10,372 nt of DNA from an uncultured Collinsella sp. Lineage in GTDB: Bacteria > Actinomycetota > Coriobacteriia > Coriobacteriales > Coriobacteriaceae. Below the pieces are notes generated by a model. It ran no database searches. It was not told the origin of the DNA and was given only the letters and a program-made list of their open reading frames with translations. The stretch spans positions 1-10,372 of the forward strand of contig USJB01000025.1 in NCBI GenBank assembly GCA_900554905.1. The letters are read 5' to 3'. Both the position numbers and the translations under genes were made by a program. Positions 1 through 5,317 of this stretch are shown here, in pieces. How positions within the stretch are numbered: position 1 is the first letter of the stretch; every line of letters begins with the position of its first letter.

Positions 1-470
1 CGGCGCTGCCGCCGTCGACGAACGAGCTTGCGGCTGCTGCCGCGTGGGCAGGCGAGCAGTTCAGGGCTTACTTTGAGGGCCTGCCTGTCGACTTTGAGCG
101 CGCCGAGCGCCTCGTCGCGGTGGGCGGTACCGTTACCACGCTCGTGGCGCTGGTCCACGAACTGGAGCCGTACGACTCGAACTTTGTGCACCTGCGCGAG
201 CTTTCGATGGAGCAGATTTCGGCCGCTATCGAGCGCATGTCTGCGTTGGATGTTGCAGACATTGCCGCGTTGCCGGGCGTGCAGCCCAAGCGCGCGGGCG
301 TGATTCTGGCCGGCGCCGTGGTGATCCGTGAGCTCATGCGTGCCGGCGGCTACAAGACGCTCACCGTAAGCGAGAACAGCCTACTCGCTGGCATAGCCGC
401 CACCATCAACGAGGTTCTCGACGGCGCGACTCCCACCATCGCCTGGACCCCCACTCTCAGCACCCTCTAA
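1..470 (+). CDS. Ppx/GppA family phosphatase, C-terminal part (5' end outside the window)
   Basis: The reading frame is open from the window edge (first full codon at 3) to a TAA at 468-470, giving 155 residues of the C-terminus. Two stretches are typical of exopolyphosphatase/guanosine pentaphosphatase proteins: VAVGGTVTTLVAL, the glycine-rich phosphate-binding segment of the actin-like ATPase fold, and LPGVQPKRAGVILAGAVVI, the conserved segment close to the end of the short (about 300-residue) Ppx/GppA proteins. Members cleave terminal phosphate from inorganic polyphosphate or convert pppGpp to ppGpp; the fragment does not show which. The protein ends soon after the second motif, so it lacks the extra C-terminal HD-like domain of the long E. 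coli forms. It is followed directly by a palindromic element with no plus-strand gene behind it, so it is probably last in its transcript. Family call is firm; substrate is unknown. Confidence 0.85.
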   Translation, partial: ALPPSTNELAAAAAWAGEQFRAYFEGLPVDFERAERLVAVGGTVTTLVALVHELEPYDSNFVHLRELSMEQISAAIERMSALDVADIAALPGVQPKRAGVILAGAVVIRELMRAGGYKTLTVSENSLLAGIAATINEVLDGATPTIAWTPTLSTL

Positions 471-475
471 ATAAT

Positions 476-538
476 TTGCGGTGAAATACGGACTAAAATC
501 GCCCTTTCGGGCGCCAAACAGTCCCTATTCCACCGCAA
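476..538. repeat. 63-bp imperfect palindrome just after the phosphatase gene
   Basis: The two halves pair almost end to end: TTGCGGTG (476-483) with CACCGCAA (531-538), AATA (485-488) with TATT (526-529), GGACT (490-494) with AGTCC (520-524), and CGCCC (500-504) with GGGCG (509-513) around a TTTC tetraloop. Single mismatches and one internal loop interrupt the stem. It starts 6 bp after the phosphatase stop, so it could end or stabilise that transcript, but there is no T-tract on either strand and the shape resembles a REP-type palindromic element. The pairing is read directly; the role is inference. Confidence 0.6.
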
Positions 539-554
539 CTCAACAGCCGGCACC

Positions 555-582
555 TGGGGACAGTCCTTGCGGGGCGTCCCCA
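555..582. repeat. GC-rich hairpin TGGGGAC / GTCCCCA
   Basis: A perfect 7-bp inverted repeat (555-561 and 576-582) encloses a 14-nt GC-rich loop. It lies 6 bp beyond the stop codon of the minus-strand ATPase gene and so may be its terminator or 3'-end stabiliser, but no U-tract follows on the minus strand. The GGGGAC/GTCCCC theme returns at 9435-9457, so it may belong to a dispersed small repeat family; that is inference. Confidence 0.45.
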
Positions 583-588
583 CAGCGC

Positions 589-1890
589 CTATGCCAGCTT
601 GTCGATTTGCCCAATCTCCCAAAGCGGAATATTGACGAGCATGCCCTCGTCTCTATATGCCGCCAGGGAGCTCCTCACGCAACGCTCGAGCTTGAATTTT
701 TCGCAGGCTATTTTCAGGCTCTTCGCTTTAAGGTTCTCTGCCGCCTTGACCTCAAGCGGAAGCACGGTTCCCGCATGGTCGATGGCAAAGTCGGTTTCGG
801 CATTGCCAGAGGTAGAGGACCAATACGCGGGAGTTTTGTCCTGGAGCAAAAGCTCCTGCGCGACGTATTGTTCGGTCAGCGAACCTTTGAACTCGGTAAA
901 AACAGCGGATCCGTTAAGAACGATGGCCGGAGAGAGACCGGAGAGCGCTCCGAGGATGCCGGTGTCGATGCAGAACAGTTTGAAGCCCGAGAGGTCTTCG
1001 TAGCTCGAGAGCGGCGCCTTTAGAGCGGAAACACGTGGCACCTTATGAACGATTCCGTAGTCCGTGAGCCACTGGAGGCTTTCCTCGAAATCGCGTGCGC
1101 GCGCTCCGGGGCGAAGGGCGCCATAGACAAACTTCTTGTTCTCTTTGGCAAGCTGGCCGGGAAGGGATTTCCAAACCAACCTCATGCGCTCGATGATGCG
1201 GGCGGGTGCATGTTTGCCAAAATCGGATTCGTAAGCCTCGATGATTTGCTGCTGAAGCCTTCGGGCTTCGATGAAGTCGCGTGTCTCGGCGAAAGCGGAG
1301 ACAACTTCGGGCATACCGCCGACAACAAGGTATTCCTTGAGCAAGTGTTCGAGCTTTTCGGTAACGTTTGCTAGAAGGTTCATGTCTGCGGCAAGGACGG
1401 CGTCGGCGAGCGGGTTGCCGTCGACGGCACGAACGAACTCGGCAAACCCCATGGGACGCATGGTGAGCTGGTCGATTTTGCCGACGGGAAATGACTCGTT
1501 TTCGCGTCGGAGCGCGAGGCCCATATAGGAACCGGCTGCTACGATGTGGTATTCGGGTGCAAGCTCGTTGAAGTACTTGAGCGAGGTGATCCCGCGCGGG
1601 GCCTCTTGGATCTCGTCGAAGATGATGAGCGTGTCTGCTGGCGTTACAGTTTGGCCACGTAGGAGTTCTATCTGGGAGATGATGCGCTTGGGGTCGAGGT
1701 CCCCATCGAACAGCGAGCGTGTGCTCGGCTCGAGCATAAAGTCAAAACGAATGACGTTTCGATACTGCTGGCTTGCGAATTCGTTAAGAAGCCAAGTCTT
1801 TCCTGTCTGGCGGGCTCCCTTAAGCAAGAGAGGTTTGCGATTCGTCCTTGATTTCCAAGCGATAAGTTCACTCATAAGCTGTCGCTGCAT
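589..1890 (-). CDS. AAA_14 / DUF4143 family ATP-binding protein
   Basis: A 433-residue protein with a P-loop ATPase domain in its first half and a DUF4143 region in its second. Walker A is GARQTGKT (residues 25-32); Walker B is LIIFDE (88-93). Near the C-terminus, ETD (365-367) followed by LEVKA (380-383) has the spacing of a PD-(D/E)XK nuclease-like core, as is usual for DUF4143. The family is widespread, patchily distributed and of unknown function; no substrate can be assigned. The start is taken at the ATG at 1890 because GGGAGG lies 4 nt ahead of it; a TTG 12 nt further upstream extends the frame but overlaps that ribosome site. The gene stands alone on the minus strand, downstream of tRNA-Leu and its terminators. 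Parts are clearly less GC-rich than the window (hand counts of 43% at 1321-1380 and 1741-1800, against 67% at 5461-5520), which suggests horizontal acquisition. Family call is strong. Confidence 0.88.
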   Translation of the reverse strand: MQRQLMSELIAWKSRTNRKPLLLKGARQTGKTWLLNEFASQQYRNVIRFDFMLEPSTRSLFDGDLDPKRIISQIELLRGQTVTPADTLIIFDEIQEAPRGITSLKYFNELAPEYHIVAAGSYMGLALRRENESFPVGKIDQLTMRPMGFAEFVRAVDGNPLADAVLAADMNLLANVTEKLEHLLKEYLVVGGMPEVVSAFAETRDFIEARRLQQQIIEAYESDFGKHAPARIIERMRLVWKSLPGQLAKENKKFVYGALRPGARARDFEESLQWLTDYGIVHKVPRVSALKAPLSSYEDLSGFKLFCIDTGILGALSGLSPAIVLNGSAVFTEFKGSLTEQYVAQELLLQDKTPAYWSSTSGNAETDFAIDHAGTVLPLEVKAAENLKAKSLKIACEKFKLERCVRSSLAAYRDEGMLVNIPLWEIGQIDKLA

Positions 1891-1894
1891 ATTG

Positions 1895-1900
1895 CCTCCC
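1895..1900 (-). promoter_or_regulatory. Ribosome binding site of the ATPase gene
   Basis: GGGAGG on the minus strand lies 4 nt upstream of the ATG at 1890. It decides the start in favour of this ATG over the in-frame TTG at 1900-1902, which overlaps the site. The spacing is slightly short. Confidence 0.65.
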
Positions 1901-1913
1901 AACCCTCTCGGTT

Positions 1914-1919
1914 AGTATA
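1914..1919 (-). promoter_or_regulatory. Candidate -10 element (TATACT) of the ATPase gene
   Basis: TATACT on the minus strand, 23 bp upstream of the ATG, would start a transcript with a short leader. No good -35 hexamer is visible at 16-18 bp. At that spacing the -35 region falls at the start of the 33-bp tandem repeat, so the promoter may be governed by a protein bound there (inference). Confidence 0.4.
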
Positions 1920-1933
1920 AGGCCATTTGGGTG

Positions 1934-2017
1934 TTTCCATCGGAAAATGTGCGAGACAACCACGTTTTTCCATCGGAAAATGTGCGAGACAACCACGTTT
2001 TTCCATCGGAAAATGTG
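1934..2017. repeat. 33-bp direct tandem repeat, about 2.5 copies, with palindromic cores
   Basis: Copies begin at 1934, 1967 and 2000; the first two are complete and the third matches to 2017, where sequence diverges. Each contains TTTCC-ATC-GGAAA; in copies 2 and 3 the arms are a full TTTTCC and GGAAAA and are flanked by CAC on the left and GTG on the right, an operator-like dyad. Plus-strand translation gives an 11-residue repeat, but no ribosome site or protein family supports coding. It lies directly upstream of the ATPase gene and reaches its presumed -35 region, so regulator binding is plausible. There are no unique spacers, so it is not a CRISPR array. Confidence 0.85.
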
Positions 2018-2052
2018 GTAGGAAACTCATTGGGTGGGCGGAAAAAGTAGTC

Positions 2053-2094
2053 AAAAAAGCCCCGTCCCAAATGAGCTGCTCTGCAGTTGACGGC
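2053..2094 (-). terminator. Possible second terminator downstream of tRNA-Leu
   Basis: On the minus strand GCCGTC (2094-2089) can pair with GACGGGGC (2066-2059) with a two-base bulge, and CTGC/GCAG can form inside; a run of six T follows (2058-2053). It could catch read-through past the stronger terminator at 2099-2137 and insulate the ATPase gene. The pairing is imperfect. Confidence 0.4.
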
Positions 2095-2098
2095 GTCC

Positions 2099-2137
2099 AA
2101 AAGAAACGAGCCCGCATCCCTGGGGAACACGGGCTCG
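2099..2137 (-). terminator. Intrinsic terminator of the tRNA-Leu transcript
   Basis: Read on the minus strand, CGAGCCCG (2137-2130) and CGGGCTCG (2114-2107) form a perfect 8-bp stem whose 15-nt loop can add a TCCC/GGGA pairing, followed by TTTCTTTT. It begins 12 nt beyond the CCA end of the tRNA, as expected for the end of that transcript. Confidence 0.8.
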
Positions 2138-2149
2138 CAAGCAATCATA

Positions 2150-2234
2150 TGGTAGGGGCGGTGGGACTCGAACCCACAATCCTTGCGGCGAGAGATTTTA
2201 AGTCTCCTGCGTATGCCAATTCCGCCACGCCCCC
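2150..2234 (-). tRNA. tRNA-Leu, anticodon UAA
   Basis: An 85-nt class II tRNA with encoded CCA. The acceptor stem is GGGGGCG with CGCCCCT (final pair G-U), the discriminator is A, and the T arm is GTGGG-TTCGAGT-CCCAC. The anticodon loop CTTAAAA gives anticodon UAA, reading UUA, on the stem GGAGA/TCTCT with one G-U pair. The extra arm (about 13 nt, with a GCAA loop) fits leucine tRNAs. It lies 31 bp downstream of the TPR-like gene on the same strand and has its own terminator. UUA is a rare codon in GC-rich genomes, so this tRNA probably has a light translational load (inference). Confidence 0.95.
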
Positions 2235-2265
2235 GTGAGACTAGAAGTCTAGCACAAGCCGTCCG

Positions 2266-2889
2266 TTACGCGTTGACGGCCATCGAGTGTTGGCCCGACT
2301 TCTCCAGGAACTCTTGGAACTTTGCCTCGTCGCCCTTGTTTTGATACTGCAGGGCCAGCAGGTACTCCAGTCGGCAGCGCTTGACCGGGTCGTCGCCGAC
2401 ATCCTCGAGCATGCGCTCCAGCTCGGGAATGTCGTTGTGGCGCTTGAGGATCATCGTGTCGTACATCAGTTGGCATTCGTGCGCGACTGCCTCGGCCTGA
2501 CCGCCCTCAAAGCCCTTGATCTCGTGCAACAGCTCTTTGGACTTTTTGCGGTCCTCCTGGCCAACATAGTAGTTAAAGGCCTTAATCACCAGGTCGACGC
2601 GCTGCATCTTGGGCAGATTGAGTCCCAGCAGCAAATCGAACATCTCGTCGGCGCGCTTGTGGTCCTCGCGCAGCAGATAGGAGTTCAGGCGCAGGTAGTC
2701 GCGGTTGTAGCGTGGGTACAGCATGCTGGTGAGTTTGCCGTCGAGCAAACGATCGAACTCGTCCCACTGCTTGGCGGCCATCAATTGCTGCAGGCGTTTA
2801 AACGTGGTGCGTTTTTTGACGCTAAAGAACACCGACACGGCGATGCAGATGATAACGACGGCGGTCCAGAGGGTGCGGGAATCGGGCAT
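2266..2889 (-). CDS. Membrane-anchored TPR-like hypothetical protein
   Basis: A 207-residue protein with one N-terminal membrane segment (about residues 7-24, LWTAVVIICIAVSVFFSV) followed by a basic stretch (KKRTTFKR), so the rest should face the cytoplasm. The remainder looks all-helical with repeated pairs of amphipathic helices of TPR character, for example around residues 60-90, 95-125 and 175-200 (LEYLLALQYQNKGDEAKFQEFLEK). No catalytic motif is seen. TPR-like proteins of this kind usually scaffold protein contacts; the partner is unknown. The start ATG at 2889 has AGGA 7 nt upstream and a perfect TATAAT about 55 bp upstream. It is divergent from the PTS IIB gene and 31 bp upstream of tRNA-Leu on the same strand, so the two could be cotranscribed. 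I do not recognise a named family. Confidence 0.8.
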   Translation of the reverse strand: MPDSRTLWTAVVIICIAVSVFFSVKKRTTFKRLQQLMAAKQWDEFDRLLDGKLTSMLYPRYNRDYLRLNSYLLREDHKRADEMFDLLLGLNLPKMQRVDLVIKAFNYYVGQEDRKKSKELLHEIKGFEGGQAEAVAHECQLMYDTMILKRHNDIPELERMLEDVGDDPVKRCRLEYLLALQYQNKGDEAKFQEFLEKSGQHSMAVNA

Positions 2890-2944
2890 ATTAGGGTCCT
2901 TAGTCGCTCATAAAGCGAGCGGTATGACAACACGTACTAGATGT

Positions 2945-2950
2945 ATTATA
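2945..2950 (-). promoter_or_regulatory. Candidate -10 element (TATAAT) for the TPR-like gene
   Basis: A perfect TATAAT on the minus strand predicts a start near 2938 and a leader of about 50 nt before the ATG at 2889. No convincing -35 hexamer lies at 16-18 bp, so the call rests on the -10 match and its position in the 163-bp divergent gap. Confidence 0.5.
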
Positions 2951-3052
2951 CGCAGCGCACAAGCAAACTGGCATAAAAGCTCATCGAGGCCGAGTGCCAT
3001 CGCTCGCTGCGGTACACTTACCTAAAGTAAACCACGAAGGGAGACATTACCT

Positions 3053-3340
3053 ATGAAGAAGATCGTTTTGGCTTGCGGTGCTGGCGCTGCTACTTCCACG
3101 CTCGTTGCCCAGAAGGTCGCTACCCTGCTCGACGCCAACGGTTATGCCGACAAGTACGAGATCGTGCAGTGCGCCATCTCCGAGGCCAAGGATTACTGCG
3201 ACGAGGGCGCCGACCTGCTGATCGCCACCACCGTTGCCCCCGAGGGCCTCACCTGCCCGTACGTGAGTGGCGTGCCCTTCATGACCGGCATGAACCGCGT
3301 TGCCGCCGAGAAGGCCGTTCTCGACGTCATGGCTCAGTAG
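3053..3340 (+). CDS. Galactitol-type PTS IIB component, stand-alone
   Basis: A 95-residue protein that opens MKKIVLACGAGAATSTL, the phosphate-binding loop of the galactitol/lactose-type IIB fold; Cys8 should be the residue that receives phosphate from IIA and passes it to sugar held by IIC. The length matches a free IIB domain. GGGAG lies about 9 nt before the ATG. No IIA, IIC or sugar-catabolic gene lies beside it; the next gene, 11 bp downstream, is a VOC protein and a terminator follows. It may therefore serve a permease encoded elsewhere or act as a phosphorylation-state signal protein (inference). The usual loop in this family is closer to CGTGVATS; the A-rich CGAGAATS variant keeps the cysteine and small residues. 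The family call is firm, while substrate cannot be told. Confidence 0.88.
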   Translation: MKKIVLACGAGAATSTLVAQKVATLLDANGYADKYEIVQCAISEAKDYCDEGADLLIATTVAPEGLTCPYVSGVPFMTGMNRVAAEKAVLDVMAQ

Positions 3341-3351
3341 GCGCTGACTGC

Positions 3352-3726
3352 ATGAGTGAGCAGAACGCCAACCCGGTAGAGCTCTTTGGTATGCGCGTTG
3401 CCCATGTGGGCATTAACGCCACCGACCCGGCAGACGCCCTGGAGATCGCGGAGCTGTTCTCGACGATGATGGGCCTGCCCGTCATCGAGACCCCGGTTTC
3501 GTACTTCAACGATTCGCTGGTCGAGATCATGAAGCAGAACGGTCGTGGCACCAAGGGCCACATTGGCTTTGCCGTCAACGACATCGATGCGGCCGAGAAG
3601 TGGTTTGCCGAACGCGGGCTCGAGGTCAACGAGGAGTCGCGCGCGCTGCTGCCCGACGGCGGCACCAAGCTCGTGTACTTTAAGCGCGAGTTCGCCGGTT
3701 TCGCCGTGCACCTGTGCCGCGAGTAG
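3352..3726 (+). CDS. VOC (glyoxalase-fold) protein like the C-terminal domain of some KDPG aldolases
   Basis: A 124-residue single VOC unit with the paired beta-alpha-beta pattern: MRVAHVGINATD at residues 14-25, VEIMKQNGRGTKGHIGFAVN at 57-76, and FAGFAVHLCRE at the end. The candidate metal-site residues are His18, Glu58, His70 and His120. Its motifs (AHVGIN..., EIMK...GHIGF, GGFA-HL-like ending) recall the extra domain fused behind 2-keto-3-deoxy-6-phosphogluconate aldolase in some Firmicutes; here no aldolase is attached or nearby. It follows the PTS IIB gene by 11 bp and precedes a strong terminator, so the two form one transcript. The ribosome site before this ATG is weak, which fits translational coupling; the in-frame Met14 at 3391 is an alternative start but would trim residues before the first strand. 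A role in sugar-acid handling is inference. Confidence 0.82.
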   Translation: MSEQNANPVELFGMRVAHVGINATDPADALEIAELFSTMMGLPVIETPVSYFNDSLVEIMKQNGRGTKGHIGFAVNDIDAAEKWFAERGLEVNEESRALLPDGGTKLVYFKREFAGFAVHLCRE

Positions 3727-3749
3727 CGCACAAGCTGCTATGGCTAACG

Positions 3750-3787
3750 AAAAAATGGGGTAAGGCGCGTGGCCTTGCCCCATTTTT
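3750..3787 (+). terminator. Strong intrinsic terminator after the IIB-VOC unit
   Basis: ATGGGGTAAGGC and GCCTTGCCCCAT form a 12-bp stem with one wobble pair and a short loop, followed by TTTTT. A run of A precedes the left arm, so it could also work on the minus strand for read-through from the opposite side. Confidence 0.9.
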
Positions 3788-3820
3788 AATGCCGAGAGGG
3801 TGACTGACGGGCTGCCGTAA

Positions 3821-4006
3821 ATCGAAGGTGAATAGCTTTCCGCGAAGTGAACGAGTGAAATCGAACCCCTGGAGCATCGACACTTTGGAGGCACCGTTTC
3901 CTGTGGTTTTGTCTGGTTTTTCCTGCGGTTTTGGCGCCAAAAAGTGTGGATGCTTCGGGGGTCCAAAATAGGTCGTTCACTTCGCGGAAAAGCATTCACC
4001 TTCGAT
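3821..4006. repeat. 186-bp long imperfect inverted repeat (MITE-like or giant hairpin)
   Basis: Arms of 66 bp (3821-3886 and 3941-4006) align without gaps at 53 of 66 positions by hand count; the outer 34 bp match at 31. The 54-bp centre carries two copies of TTTCCTGYGGTTTT 22 bp apart (3897-3910, 3919-3932). A perfect 14-bp palindrome centred on GGCGCC (3929-3942) overlaps the second copy and the inner edge of the right arm. No gene, terminal target duplication or transposase is seen. It fills the gap between the VOC terminator and the 3' end of the convergent kinase gene. A non-autonomous mobile element or REP-like repeat is the likeliest reading; a structured 3' region of the kinase transcript is the alternative. 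Confidence 0.75.
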
Positions 4007-4021
4007 TCGTGAGAGACGCCC

Positions 4022-5317
4022 CTACCGCGGCAGGCGAATCGAAAAGCGGCTGCCGACCCCTTCGACCGAGGTCACACCGATGACGCCGCCGTGGCTGTCG
4101 ACGATCCACTTGGCGATCGCAAGCCCCAGACCCGAACCCTGTGCGCCGGCATCGCGCGCGTTGTCAGCGCGGTAGAACCGTTCAAACGCGTGAGCTGCGG
4201 ATTCCTGGTTCATGCCGATGCCCTCGTCCTCAACACTTATGTCGATCGCGCCCGTGCCCGTATCGGGAGTTATGGCAAATGTGACAGTCGTTCCCGCGTC
4301 CGAATACTTGGCGGCATTCTGCACGATTACGCGCAGAGCCTGCTTCACGAGCGCCACGTCGACGGGCGCGTCGCAGCGCGGGTCGCTGGCAAGCGCAGCG
4401 TCAGAAGCCAGCCGATACGTGTGCTCGGTATCGATCATCTGCGATTCTTCGCAAACCTCGCCGACCAGTGCGGCCAGGTTGGTATTCGCGCGCCGCAGCA
4501 CGGTGCGGCCGGCATCGCCGCGCGCCAAAAACAGCAGCTGTTCCACGAGCTCTTGCATGTGCTCGCTTTCGGCTTTAAGGGACGCGATGGATTCCGCCAG
4601 CACGTCCGGGTCGTCCTTACCCCAGCGGTCGAGCATGTTCACGTAGCCCTGAATCACCGCGATGGGCGTGCGCAGCTCGTGACTCGCATCGTTGACAAAG
4701 CGCATCTGCTGCAGCTTTGCCTCTTGCATCTGGCGCAGCAGGCGGTTGAGCGCGACCTCGATGCTCGCCAGATCGGCGTCGCCGGTGGTGACGCTCGGCG
4801 AGTCGACGCTTGCGCGCTCGATGGCCTGCTCCAGTGTTTCCATTTTGCCGCCGGCGAGTTGCATACGGCCGAGTTCGTCCACGCGCAGGGCCAGATCGTT
4901 GAGCGGCGCCATGGTGCGGCGCACGCGGCGGGCGCCGCCGAGCATGTTGAGCACGCTGATGGCCTGCCAACCCACAACGACAAGGTAGAGAGGCCATAGC
5001 GTGACGAGGTCCTGCGCGAGGGGGAAGGTCTTGGTGGTATGCGCAAGCTCGACGGTATAGGTAAGCGTTGTAAGATCCCAGCCGCGTGCTGGCGTCAGCG
5101 ACATGCCGTGAACGGTGGCGCCTGGAATCCATCCTGCGGTAAACGCGCCGTTGGGCAGCGTCTGGTTGTATCCATAGACAAGGATCGCCGCCACAATCAC
5201 TACTAGCAGCAGGTCGAGCCAAACGTAGCTCATCAGGCGGCGCCACATATAGCTCCAGTTGATGGCGCGGGCGATGGAGGTGACGCGCTTGGCCTCGGCG
5301 TTACGCGCGGCAGACAT
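4022..5317 (-). CDS. Sensor histidine kinase of a two-component system
   Basis: A 431-residue membrane kinase. Two membrane segments (about 31-50 and 104-126) enclose an external loop of some 55 residues; a HAMP-like linker runs from about 127 to 200. The phosphoacceptor box is FVNDASHELRTPIAVIQGY with His213; the ATP-binding domain shows the N box (VIVQNAAKY, Asn334), G1 (VEDEGIGM, 362-369), F box (FERFYRAD) and G2 (GSGLGLA, 394-400), all intact. It should autophosphorylate and pass phosphate to the regulator encoded just upstream. The ATG at 5317 is chosen because it overlaps the regulator's end by 17 bp, has GGTGG close ahead, and gives a normal N-terminus; the open frame continues to 5689 but only as translation across the regulator gene. 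The HAMP-to-His region carries an extra low-complexity stretch around 165-182. The signal sensed is unknown. Confidence 0.93.
   Translation of the reverse strand: MSAARNAEAKRVTSIARAINWSYMWRRLMSYVWLDLLLVVIVAAILVYGYNQTLPNGAFTAGWIPGATVHGMSLTPARGWDLTTLTYTVELAHTTKTFPLAQDLVTLWPLYLVVVGWQAISVLNMLGGARRVRRTMAPLNDLALRVDELGRMQLAGGKMETLEQAIERASVDSPSVTTGDADLASIEVALNRLLRQMQEAKLQQMRFVNDASHELRTPIAVIQGYVNMLDRWGKDDPDVLAESIASLKAESEHMQELVEQLLFLARGDAGRTVLRRANTNLAALVGEVCEESQMIDTEHTYRLASDAALASDPRCDAPVDVALVKQALRVIVQNAAKYSDAGTTVTFAITPDTGTGAIDISVEDEGIGMNQESAAHAFERFYRADNARDAGAQGSGLGLAIAKWIVDSHGGVIGVTSVEGVGSRFSIRLPR

Noticed and set aside
1934..2017. CRISPR array
   Set aside because: The 33-bp units are contiguous with no unique spacers, and no cas gene is present.
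2150..2234. tRNA-Leu as an attachment site of an integrated element covering the ATPase gene
   Set aside because: No second copy of the tRNA 3' end was found at 470-590 or elsewhere in the window, and there is no integrase.
1927..2238. Plus-strand open frame coding an 11-residue tandem peptide repeat
   Set aside because: It arises from the 33-bp DNA repeat (a multiple of three), continues antisense through tRNA-Leu and has no ribosome site or family.
3073..3351. Upstream part of the open frame that continues into the VOC gene
   Set aside because: It is the PTS IIB gene read in another frame; the VOC domain starts with its own ATG at 3352.
4091..4999. 302-codon plus-strand open frame
   Set aside because: Antisense to the histidine kinase, whose motifs are complete on the minus strand.
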